Below are positions 1 through 5,038 of a stretch of DNA of 5,038 nt, piece after piece (position 1 is the stretch's first letter; the number at the start of each line of letters is the position of its first letter). The stretch is from Opitutia bacterium (GTDB taxonomy: Bacteria > Verrucomicrobiota > Verrucomicrobiia > Opitutales > UBA953), in NCBI GenBank assembly GCA_003485955.1, contig DNHH01000102.1, forward strand, positions 1 to 5,038, read 5' to 3'. A program made the position numbers and the translations under genes. A model generated the notes under the pieces. The model made no database searches. It had not been told where the DNA came from and worked only from the letters and a program-made list of their open reading frames with translations.

Positions 1-1722
1 GAAGTGATTGAAGGCTTAGTGCTACGTGAGCCTGAGCCAGAAGGCTCGGGGCCTTGGATTACCGAAGATGGATTTACATTACGCAAAGGTGGCGTCGCGA
101 AAGCGATAAACCCCCTTGTCTTTGACGAAGACCCTCTAAGGCTCATTTCTTTATTTAGGCTGTGTCAGATTCATGGTGCCAAGCCTGACCGGGAAACATC
201 ACTCTTAGTACGTGCACGCCGAGTGTTATTCGAGCCTTCGCTGGCTTCTTCTGCGCGCTCGACGAAACTTTTACGTGAAATTCTCTCAGAACGTGGCAAA
301 GTTTTCCCAGCTGTCGATGCCTTGCGCGAACATGGTTTGCTTTATCGTCTAATACCTAATTTTGCACGTCTACACTGCTTGGTGCAGTTCGAGTTTTACC
401 ACCGATGGACGGCAGATGTACACACGCTGCGTTGCTTGCTCGAGTTAGACGCCGTCTTTAATGAAAACGCGCCCATAGAGCTTGCCCACCGGGAAATTCT
501 GCTCGGCACGCAACACCCTGATTTACTTTACAGCACTCTGCTCCTGCACGACATCGCCAAAGCAGAGGGTATTGCGGGGCATGCAGAGCGCGGAGCCGCT
601 GAAGCAGATCTCATCTTGGCCAACCTCGGGTTTGACGCCGAAGAACGGCGTATCGCTTCCACGGTCATCCTTCACCACCTCCGGATGGGACTTTATTGGC
701 AAAGGCACGATATCGATGATCCAGCGAATATTGCCTTGTTTGCCGAAATACTCGGCGACACCGATGTCCTTCGACATCTCTTTGTGCATACCCGATGCGA
801 TGCTCGAGCGACATCACCTGATTTATGGACTGCATTCAAAGATAAGCAGCATGCGCTATTGTACCGTCGGACCCTCCATCAGCTTGAACTCGGCGCAGCC
901 GCTTCTGATGATAGCGTTCGCCGTGCATCCGTTGGGGTTGAGGTTAATGCACTACTTGCGGGTGCGGTGCCGGTTGACGAAATCAGCGCTCACCTGCAAT
1001 TGATGCCGGCGAGTTATTTCTTGCACGCAAGCTCTGCGGAAATCGCCGAACACCTACGGGCGGTGCATGCACTTATTGAGTCTGTATTGGCAGATCAGCC
1101 TGACGCTGCGTTGAGTCCACAGATTCGTTGGTCTACAGAAGGAGCTGAAACACTCGTACAAGTAGTAACATGGGATCGTGCTGGTTTGTTTGGACGCATG
1201 GCAGGTGCCTTTGCAGTTGCAGGGATTAATATCATGTCATGTCGTGCCTTTTCACGTGCAGATCACGTCGCCATTGACCTTTTCCGGGTAATCTTACCCC
1301 CGGATCAAAGCGATGCGACACGTGCAAAGTTTGTCGAGACACTCGAGTCTACCTTGGTCCATGAAGTCGATCTACGTGAGCGCATTGATATTGATGATCA
1401 ACGCCAGACTCGTCTTCAACCGAAACGCCGGCCCAGTCTATCTGACACGCCGGTTGTACGGGTTTACGATGCGCCAGAACTCAGCCGTACTGTAGTAGAG
1501 ATACAAGCACCCGATCGACTGGGGTTACTCTTTAGATTGGGATCCGCCATTCGTGATGCGGGGTACGCAATTACGTTTGCCAATATCGCCACAGAAAAGG
1601 GTTACGCCCTCGATACCTTTTACCTTATGCCTGAGCCATCGGTTCAATCGAAGCCTATTTCTTTATCAGCCCTTGAGGCTGAATTACAGAAGGTTTTGAC
1701 CGCTTTACCTGCTTTCCCTTGA
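1..1722 (+). CDS. glnD: GlnD, bifunctional PII uridylyltransferase/uridylyl-removing enzyme (C-terminal part, 5' end outside window)
   Basis: GlnD is the cytosolic nitrogen sensor that uridylylates PII proteins when glutamine is low and removes UMP when it is high. The frame is open from base 1, so the GTG at 4 is an internal codon. About 574 codons are present, against roughly 850-950 for the family, so the N-terminal nucleotidyltransferase domain is missing from view. Counting from codon 4 as residue 1, the linker and helical region cover about 1-135. The HD (uridylyl-removing) domain covers about 136-290, with the expected metal ligands and conserved residues: H140 in TADVHT, H182-D183 in LLLHDIAK, H193 in GHAERGA, H224-H225, and D266 in RCDARAT. 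Two glutamine-binding ACT domains follow at about 384-455 (VQVVTWDRAGLFGRMAG) and 496-570 (VEIQAPDRLGLLFRLGSA), the usual GlnD order. No glnB, glnK or amtB is visible nearby. The identification is secure, and no frameshift is seen in the part present. Confidence 0.96.
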   Translation, partial: EVIEGLVLREPEPEGSGPWITEDGFTLRKGGVAKAINPLVFDEDPLRLISLFRLCQIHGAKPDRETSLLVRARRVLFEPSLASSARSTKLLREILSERGKVFPAVDALREHGLLYRLIPNFARLHCLVQFEFYHRWTADVHTLRCLLELDAVFNENAPIELAHREILLGTQHPDLLYSTLLLHDIAKAEGIAGHAERGAAEADLILANLGFDAEERRIASTVILHHLRMGLYWQRHDIDDPANIALFAEILGDTDVLRHLFVHTRCDARATSPDLWTAFKDKQHALLYRRTLHQLELGAAASDDSVRRASVGVEVNALLAGAVPVDEISAHLQLMPASYFLHASSAEIAEHLRAVHALIESVLADQPDAALSPQIRWSTEGAETLVQVVTWDRAGLFGRMAGAFAVAGINIMSCRAFSRADHVAIDLFRVILPPDQSDATRAKFVETLESTLVHEVDLRERIDIDDQRQTRLQPKRRPSLSDTPVVRVYDAPELSRTVVEIQAPDRLGLLFRLGSAIRDAGYAITFANIATEKGYALDTFYLMPEPSVQSKPISLSALEAELQKVLTALPAFP

Positions 1723-1754
1723 TTCTCTGACCAAGCTCGGCACCCTCATACTCT

Positions 1755-1808
1755 ATGCGCACGCTCTTCGGATTTTCCGTGCTTCTGTTTACCGCCTGTG
1801 GTGCAGAC
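1755..1808 (+). other. Candidate lipoprotein signal peptide of MsrA
   Basis: The first 18 codons of the long msrA frame encode a short n-region with one arginine (MRT), a hydrophobic core (LFGFSVLLFTA), and then C-G-A-D. The cysteine at residue 15 fits the relaxed lipobox pattern, and no aspartate follows at +2, so E. coli-type sorting would send it to the outer membrane. The n-region is short for a signal peptide, and the lipobox has Phe at -3. The call is therefore a prediction that depends on the ATG at 1755 being used. Confidence 0.6.
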
Positions 1809-2372
1809 CACACGGCTACACGTACGCCTGAATCAACTTCAACAACCTTGCCAACTACCATGAATGACTCTGCTACTCCTTCGACTCAACGACTCGAAAA
1901 GGCCACCTTCGGTGCCGGTTGCTTTTGGGGCGTCGAACAAGTCTTCCGTAAGGTTCCCGGCGTCGTCGATGCCGCTGTAGGCTATACTGGCGGAACCACC
2001 CCTAACCCGAGCTACCGGCAAATCTGCACGAGCGCTACAGGGCATGCTGAAGTTGTTGAAGTTAGTTTTGATCCACAACGCGTCACCTATGAACGCCTCG
2101 TCGATATTTTCTTTAAGATTCACGACCCAACGACACTGAATCGTCAAGGTCCGGACGTTGGTGATCAGTACCGCTCGGTGATTTTCTGCCATAGCGATGA
2201 ACAACGCAAGGTGGCGGAAAGCATGAAAGAGAAAGCTGGCAAATCGGGCCGGTATAAAAACCCGATTGTCACTTTTATTGAGCCTGCACCTATTTTCTGG
2301 CGGGCTGAAGAATACCATCAGCGCTATTTTGAAAAAAATGGCGGACCAAGTTGTCACGTTTTACCCGAGTGA
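1755..2372 (+). CDS. msrA: MsrA, peptide-methionine (S)-S-oxide reductase, predicted lipoprotein
   Basis: MsrA reduces methionine-S-sulfoxide in oxidised proteins, using thioredoxin-type reductant. The 205-residue protein carries the family signature GAGCFWGVE with catalytic C56. Also present are TGHAEVVEV (E99, proton-relay region), the DPTTLNRQGPDVGDQYRS block (about 124-141) and EEYHQRYFEKN near the end. C200 (GGPSCH) sits where a resolving cysteine is common; C91 and C145 are further cysteines. The ATG at 1755 adds a short hydrophobic stretch ending LLFTAC, with C15 as the lipidation site and glycine at +2. This is followed by a Ser/Thr-rich linker to about residue 45, suggesting a periplasm-facing, probably outer-membrane, lipoprotein. 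The -3 residue is Phe, which is allowed but not ideal. An in-frame ATG at 1860 (MNDSATPS) would give a 170-residue cytosolic enzyme. Neither start has a clear Shine-Dalgarno. The gene lies 32 bases after glnD. No MsrB domain is fused. Confidence 0.95.
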   Translation: MRTLFGFSVLLFTACGADHTATRTPESTSTTLPTTMNDSATPSTQRLEKATFGAGCFWGVEQVFRKVPGVVDAAVGYTGGTTPNPSYRQICTSATGHAEVVEVSFDPQRVTYERLVDIFFKIHDPTTLNRQGPDVGDQYRSVIFCHSDEQRKVAESMKEKAGKSGRYKNPIVTFIEPAPIFWRAEEYHQRYFEKNGGPSCHVLPE

Positions 2373-2387
2373 GTCAGTCTGGGTTGA

Positions 2388-2394
2388 GAGGTGA
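2388..2394 (+). promoter_or_regulatory. Ribosome-binding site deciding the rarA start
   Basis: GAGGTGA matches seven consecutive bases of the canonical anti-Shine-Dalgarno complement. It sits seven bases before the TTG at 2402, which is in frame with rarA. The upstream in-frame candidates, TTG 2351 and GTG 2369, have no comparable motif. This favours the TTG at 2402, and the resulting N-terminus has the length expected for RarA. Confidence 0.65.
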
Positions 2395-2401
2395 AGGTTC
2401 A

Positions 2402-3742
2402 TTGCCGGGTCTTGGTGACGCTGCACACCCTGACATCCCCCCAGCACGTCGTCCGTTGGCTGCACGGATGCGCCCTCGCAATCTCGCCGAGGTTGTGGGT
2501 CACGAGGAATTGTTAGGGCCAAACTCCATTCTCCGTCGATTAGTCACTTTAGATGCCTTTGGTTCGTTAATCTTTTATGGACCTCCTGGCTGCGGGAAGA
2601 CGACGTTAGCCGAAGCCATTGCCGCTGAGACTAAGTCGAGTGCGATACGGGTTAATGCTGTCCTCTCAGGAACACCTGAATTGCGGGATATTTTAGCAGA
2701 CGCGCGTCGTCACCCCGAACGGCGTACCTTGCTTGTCATCGACGAGATTCATCGTTTCAATAAAGCCCAACAAGACTTGCTCCTGCCGGACGTGGAATCA
2801 GGTGCTGTCAGATTGATTGGGTGTACGACGCACAATCCGGGCTTATATGTCATTCCAGCATTACTAAGCCGCAGTCATCTATTTCGTTTGGACCCATTGT
2901 CGCGCGAGTCCGTGAAGGACTTTTTGGCGCGTTCGATGTCTGACAGTGAACGCGGCTTAGGGAAAATCGGTGTTAAAGTTAATACCGACACCCTCGAGTT
3001 AATTGCAGACTTGGCAGGTGGTGATTTACGTCGCGGTCTTAACGCACTCGAAACGCTGGCCCTGGCGACACCTTTTGGGGGTTCGATTGATCGAGAGTCC
3101 GTCGCAAATTATTCTAAAGAACGTCGTATACGTTATGACGACGGCGGTGATGACCATTACGATACGGCGTCAGCATTCATTAAGTCGATTCGTGGCGGCG
3201 ATCCCGATGCCGCACTTTACTGGTTGGCGGTCATGCTCGCGGGTGGAGAAGAGCCCCGGTTTATCGCGCGGCGTCTCGTTATCGCAGCCTCTGAGGATAT
3301 TGGGCTAGCTGACTCACGTGCGCTGGGTGTTGCCGTTGCAGCTTTTCAGGCGTGCGAGCTCGTTGGTGCTCCTGAGTGCGAATATGCCCTGGCGCATGCC
3401 ACGCTTTTCTTGGCACTTTCGCCCAAGAGTAACAGTGCCACTTTGGGTCTGTCTGAAGCAAAATCAGTTGTACAGAGTCAACCAAGGCAAGAAGTACCCC
3501 TGCACTTAAAGGATAGTCACACCAAAGTCGCCCGCTCGTTAGGGCAGGGCCAGGGCTATCTCTATAGTCACGATTTCCCGGAGGGTATTTCGGGTCAGGA
3601 CTATCTTACTAAATCGCTTTCACTCTATACTCCTGGAGCCTCAGGGGCCGAGGTACAACTGGCGGAGCGATTGATGCACTGGCGTAAACTTAAAGCTAAC
3701 TTGCAAGAAGAACCCACGTCACAGAAGGGAAGGGATGTGTGA
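2402..3742 (+). CDS. rarA: RarA/MgsA, replication-associated recombination AAA+ ATPase
   Basis: RarA (MgsA, relative of eukaryotic WRNIP1 and of clamp-loader ATPases) is a cytosolic DNA-dependent ATPase acting at stalled replication forks. With the TTG start at 2402 the protein has 446 residues, close to the roughly 447 of E. coli RarA, and PLAARMRP falls at about residue 18 as expected. Visible motifs are Walker A GPPGCGKT (60-67), Walker B LLVIDEIHRF (110-119), sensor 1 IGCTTHNP (139-146), arginine finger LLSRSHLF (R157) and sensor 2 GGDLRRGLNALE (about 206-217). The C-terminal tetramerisation part is marked by HYDTASAFIKSIRGGDPDAA, ASEDIGLAD, LALSPKSN and VPLHLKD. Sensor 1 has H where most family members have E (TTENP). 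Alternative starts are GTG 2369, which overlaps the msrA stop as GTGA, and TTG 2351; both would add residues without a good ribosome site. The identification is firm; the start is moderately supported. Confidence 0.95.
   Translation: MPGLGDAAHPDIPPARRPLAARMRPRNLAEVVGHEELLGPNSILRRLVTLDAFGSLIFYGPPGCGKTTLAEAIAAETKSSAIRVNAVLSGTPELRDILADARRHPERRTLLVIDEIHRFNKAQQDLLLPDVESGAVRLIGCTTHNPGLYVIPALLSRSHLFRLDPLSRESVKDFLARSMSDSERGLGKIGVKVNTDTLELIADLAGGDLRRGLNALETLALATPFGGSIDRESVANYSKERRIRYDDGGDDHYDTASAFIKSIRGGDPDAALYWLAVMLAGGEEPRFIARRLVIAASEDIGLADSRALGVAVAAFQACELVGAPECEYALAHATLFLALSPKSNSATLGLSEAKSVVQSQPRQEVPLHLKDSHTKVARSLGQGQGYLYSHDFPEGISGQDYLTKSLSLYTPGASGAEVQLAERLMHWRKLKANLQEEPTSQKGRDV
3725..3735 (+). promoter_or_regulatory. 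Ribosome-binding site of dus, inside the rarA 3' end
   Basis: The purine run AAGGGAAGGGA ends three bases before the GTG at 3739; its first half, AAGGGA (3725-3730), lies eight bases before it, a normal Shine-Dalgarno distance. It sits within the last rarA codons. With the GTGA stop-start overlap, this indicates that dus translation is initiated or re-initiated by ribosomes finishing rarA. Confidence 0.6.
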
Positions 3743-4746
3743 TCAGTAAATCCTCCAAGCGACTGCCGTGGTTTGGCCCAGGTAAGTTCCCCCTTTATCT
3801 CGCGCCGATGGCACGCCACACCGACGTCGCATTCCGGGCGCTCTGCAAGGAACAAGGTGCCGATGTTATGGTGACGGAGTTTGTGCAGTCGGAAGGTTTG
3901 CTTCGTGAAAATGCTAAATCATGGGAAATGGTCGATTTCACGGAATCGCAACGTCCCATGGGCGTACAAATTTTTGGAGCAACGCCAGCGTCCATGGCCA
4001 AAGCAGCACGTGAAGTTTGTAACCGCGTAAAGCCTGACTTTCTTGACCTAAACTTTGGTTGTCCTGCGCATAAAGTTATCGAGCAAAATGCAGGCTCGGG
4101 TCTACTGCGCTGTACGCCTTTACTTTTCGACGTCGTAAAGGCTGTCAGAGACGCCATTCCCGAAACGCCCTTAACCGCTAAAATGCGCTTGGGTTGGGAT
4201 GACGAAAGTATTGTAGCTGTCGACGTTGCTGGCCGTTTACAGGAACTGGGCGTCGAAGCTATCGCCGTGCATGGTCGTACGCGTGCGCAAGGTTACTCTG
4301 GTTCTGCCCATTGGGGTTGGATTACAAAAGTATCCGAAGCCGTCGATATCCCTGTGATTGGTAACGGTGACATTCGTGATGGCGAAACCGCAGTGGAGCG
4401 TCTTCGTTCAAGTGGTGTCAGCGGTTTAATGATTGGACGTGCTGCTCTCGCTCAGCCCTGGATTTTTCGGCACGTTCGCGCAGCCTTAGAAGGACGCGAA
4501 GCACCGCCGGCAGCTGGTGCACAAGAGCGCTGGGATACTTTGGTGCGCCTGGCTGAACTTACCCTCGAAACCCATGCTTCGCGTCTGGGTGAGCGTGATA
4601 TACGCTGGATGCTGGCTAAGTTACACCCCTTGACTCAAGGTATTCCATCGTCCCGACAGGTCAGAGATCAGCTCCAAAAGTGCCTCACGTTGGATGACTT
4701 AAGAAAGCTCAGAGACAAGCACCTATCGAGCTATGTTGCTCCATAG
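3739..4746 (+). CDS. dusB: tRNA-dihydrouridine synthase, DusB-like
   Basis: This FMN- and NAD(P)H-dependent flavoenzyme reduces specific uridines in the D-loop of tRNA to dihydrouridine. The 335-residue protein has the usual length. A TIM-barrel domain (about 15-245) opens with YLAPMA and carries the catalytic cysteine C108 in LNFGCPAHKV. Flavin- and substrate-site residues follow: NAGSGLL (117-123), K148 in TAKMRLGWD, H178 in AVHGRTRAQGYSG, N209 in IGNGDI, and GRAALAQPWIF (233-243). The remaining C-terminal helical domain ends in LRDKHLSSY, the position of the family's RKHL-type motif that contacts tRNA. The Gly of the common PMAG-x-TD motif is replaced by Arg (PMARHTD). The GTG start overlaps the rarA stop by four bases. 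DusB is the closest subfamily by general look, but the exact uridine modified cannot be told from sequence, and DusA or DusC assignment is not fully excluded. Confidence 0.93.
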   Translation: MISKSSKRLPWFGPGKFPLYLAPMARHTDVAFRALCKEQGADVMVTEFVQSEGLLRENAKSWEMVDFTESQRPMGVQIFGATPASMAKAAREVCNRVKPDFLDLNFGCPAHKVIEQNAGSGLLRCTPLLFDVVKAVRDAIPETPLTAKMRLGWDDESIVAVDVAGRLQELGVEAIAVHGRTRAQGYSGSAHWGWITKVSEAVDIPVIGNGDIRDGETAVERLRSSGVSGLMIGRAALAQPWIFRHVRAALEGREAPPAAGAQERWDTLVRLAELTLETHASRLGERDIRWMLAKLHPLTQGIPSSRQVRDQLQKCLTLDDLRKLRDKHLSSYVAP

Positions 4747-4751
4747 GTAAA

Positions 4752-4904
4752 TCACAGATACGTAGGGGTTTGTGCGATAAGTTGATTACCTTGGTTAGCA
4801 CCAGGGTAGTTTATGCACGGTGGAACTGTGAATAACCTGTGGAAGGCTCTACCTTGAGCATCCCGCTCACCCCCCATCCAATGCCGCCTCGTTTTTTGCT
4901 TCAC
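4752..4904 (-). CDS. Possible 50-residue small ORF, convergent with dus, unknown function
   Basis: On the minus strand a GTG (complement of 4902-4904) opens a 50-codon frame ending in TGA (complement of 4752-4754), five bases beyond the dus stop. It reads VKQKTRRHWMGG at the start, is basic at the N-terminus, has one cysteine (C30) and ends AQTPTYL. I recognise no family, and there is no membrane segment or signal peptide. In its favour are an AAGGAG ribosome-binding site nine bases upstream and a sigma70-like promoter about 60-90 bases upstream. Against it, the frame is short enough to occur by chance, the amino-acid mix is not distinctive, and the same bases hold a hairpin and DnaA-like motifs that could be the real reason for the sequence. 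It may equally be an untranslated RNA or nothing. Confidence 0.25.
   Translation of the reverse strand: MKQKTRRHWMGGERDAQGRAFHRLFTVPPCINYPGANQGNQLIAQTPTYL
4784..4811 (+). terminator. Stem-loop 37 bases after dus, possible weak terminator or transcript end
   Basis: Bases 4784-4795 pair with 4800-4811 around a four-base TAGC loop. This gives twelve consecutive pairs, three of them G-U in the RNA, with the core CCTTGGT/ACCAGGG. It is the first strong hairpin after the last gene of the array. No T-run follows on the plus strand (next bases TATGCACGG) and none on the minus strand. A classical intrinsic terminator is therefore not supported; a Rho-linked end or 3' stabilising stem is more likely. 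Confidence 0.4.
4811..4847. promoter_or_regulatory. Group of DnaA-box-like 9-mers
   Basis: TGTGAATAA (4827-4835) is, on the minus strand, TTATTCACA, an exact fit to the TTATNCACA DnaA-box consensus. TTATGCACG (4811-4819) fits at eight of nine bases on the plus strand. TGTGGAAGG (4839-4847) is a weak third match on the minus strand. Weaker seven-of-nine matches lie at 4748-4756 and 4950-4958. Such spacing is seen at replication origins and DnaA-regulated promoters. No AT-rich unwinding region and no dnaA, dnaN or gidA gene is in view, so origin function is only a possibility. Confidence 0.3.
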
Positions 4905-4913
4905 AAGGAACCT

Positions 4914-4919
4914 CTCCTT
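4914..4919 (-). promoter_or_regulatory. Candidate ribosome-binding site AAGGAG for the minus-strand small ORF
   Basis: The minus strand reads AAGGAG here, nine bases before the GTG at 4904. It is a full six-base Shine-Dalgarno core. The surrounding minus strand is purine-rich, so a chance match is possible. It matters only if the minus-strand unit is transcribed. Confidence 0.35.
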
Positions 4920-4966
4920 CCTAAGTTGAACCCTCCGTCTCCCGTAAAGTCATCCACTTTATGTCG

Positions 4967-4994
4967 ATTATCGGGGTCAGGTCATTCCTGACAA
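4967..4994 (-). promoter_or_regulatory. Candidate sigma70-type promoter reading leftward
   Basis: On the minus strand, TTGTCA (complement of 4989-4994) matches the -35 consensus at five of six bases. GATAAT (complement of 4967-4972) matches the -10 consensus at five of six. The spacer is 16 bases. Transcription would begin near 4960 and leave a leader of about 55 bases before the GTG at 4904. The -35 and most of the spacer lie inside the two palindromes at 4976-5003, so a protein bound there would block it. Sequence match only; sigma70 consensus may not hold fully in this organism. Confidence 0.4.
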
Positions 4995-5003
4995 CCTTGT
5001 CAG
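4976..5003. repeat. Two interleaved palindromes built from GTCAG/CTGAC
   Basis: GTCAGG-TCATT-CCTGAC (4976-4992) is a perfect six-base inverted repeat with a five-base centre. CTGACAA-CC-TTGTCAG (4988-5003) is a perfect seven-base inverted repeat with a two-base centre. They share the middle CTGAC, so the pentamer occurs three times in alternating orientation, with copies starting at 4976, 4988 and 4999, about one DNA turn apart. This resembles a multi-site operator. As RNA, the two stems could not both form. Confidence 0.6.
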
Positions 5004-5038
5004 ACGTGAAGCTTGAAACGACAGAAACTAGCACTGTT

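Larger units (their letters stand above)
4747..5038. other. 292-base region after dus with no recognised gene
   Basis: No known protein, tRNA or rRNA is recognised here. The stretch holds a hairpin (4784-4811), DnaA-box-like 9-mers (4811-4847), a six-T run (4892-4897) without a GC-rich stem before it, two interleaved palindromes (4976-5003), and signals for a possible small minus-strand unit. A plus-strand frame opens at ATG 4961 and runs to the window end (26 codons, MSIIGVRSFLTT...). It lacks a ribosome-binding site and is too short to judge. Confidence 0.7.

Noticed and set aside
482..1003. Plus-strand 173-codon frame overlapping glnD in another register
   Set aside because: It lies wholly inside the well-conserved HD region of GlnD. 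Its translation looks like an out-of-frame product with no recognisable domain.
1723..1754. Promoter for msrA in the glnD-msrA gap
   Set aside because: The gap is only 32 bases and shows no -35/-10 pair or clear ribosome site. Read-through from glnD is simpler.
1839..2357. Minus-strand 172-codon frame antisense to msrA
   Set aside because: It covers nearly all of the msrA catalytic core, which is clearly coding on the plus strand. The antisense translation resembles no family.
3795..4157. Minus-strand 120-codon frame antisense to dus
   Set aside because: It is a shadow of the conserved TIM-barrel coding sequence, with no domain and no ribosome-binding site noted.
4746..4790. GGTAAATCA ... 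TGATTACC inverted repeat around the end of dus
   Set aside because: It needs a bulged A and a 28-base loop, and competes with the stronger hairpin at 4784-4811.
4892..4897. Six-T run as an intrinsic terminator for the plus-strand genes
   Set aside because: No stable GC-rich stem directly precedes it. The nearest repeat (GCTC/GAGC, 4846-4859) is four pairs and more than 30 bases away.
4905..4919. AAGGA-ACCTC-TCCTT inverted repeat
   Set aside because: It is only five pairs, and the right arm is explained by the AAGGAG motif on the minus strand. It is too short to call as a structure.
4961..5038. Plus-strand frame from ATG 4961 open to the window end (26 codons)
   Set aside because: There is no Shine-Dalgarno, the frame contains the palindromes, and 26 open codons are expected by chance. 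It could still be the start of a gene beyond the window.

Overview
The window reads as ordinary chromosomal housekeeping DNA from a Gram-negative bacterium. Four genes lie head to tail on the plus strand (1-4746), followed by a 292-base tail with no recognised gene. The outer-membrane-type lipoprotein signal on MsrA fits a Gram-negative. From memory of family sequences, the GlnD (FEFYHRWTADVHT), RarA (TTHNP) and Dus (VTEFVQSEGLL, DFTESQRPMGVQIFG) wording resembles Verrucomicrobiota, perhaps Opitutae. This is a family-resemblance guess with no search behind it. Base composition looks balanced and even across the genes, and I see no transposase, integrase, phage gene, tRNA or CRISPR.

Layout: 1-1722 is the C-terminal two thirds of glnD (HD domain and two ACT domains), with its nucleotidyltransferase domain cut off by the window edge. 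1755-2372 is msrA, with a short lipoprotein signal peptide and an alternative internal ATG that would give a cytosolic form. 2402-3742 is rarA (mgsA), a AAA+ ATPase of stalled replication forks; its start is best placed at a TTG behind a strong ribosome-binding site. 3739-4746 is a tRNA-dihydrouridine synthase (dusB-like) that overlaps the rarA stop by four bases (GTGA). The tight spacing suggests a single transcript, but the products act in nitrogen sensing, repair of oxidised methionine, replication-fork maintenance and tRNA modification, so there is no evident shared pathway.

The tail (4747-5038) is the least explained part. It holds a 12-bp hairpin just after dus and a small group of DnaA-box-like 9-mers. 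It also holds a minus-strand set of signals that could form a small transcription unit: a sigma70-like promoter overlapped by two interleaved palindromes, an AAGGAG ribosome-binding site, and a 50-codon ORF converging on dus. This unit is the main candidate for something undescribed, but each element is short and the unit is unproven.
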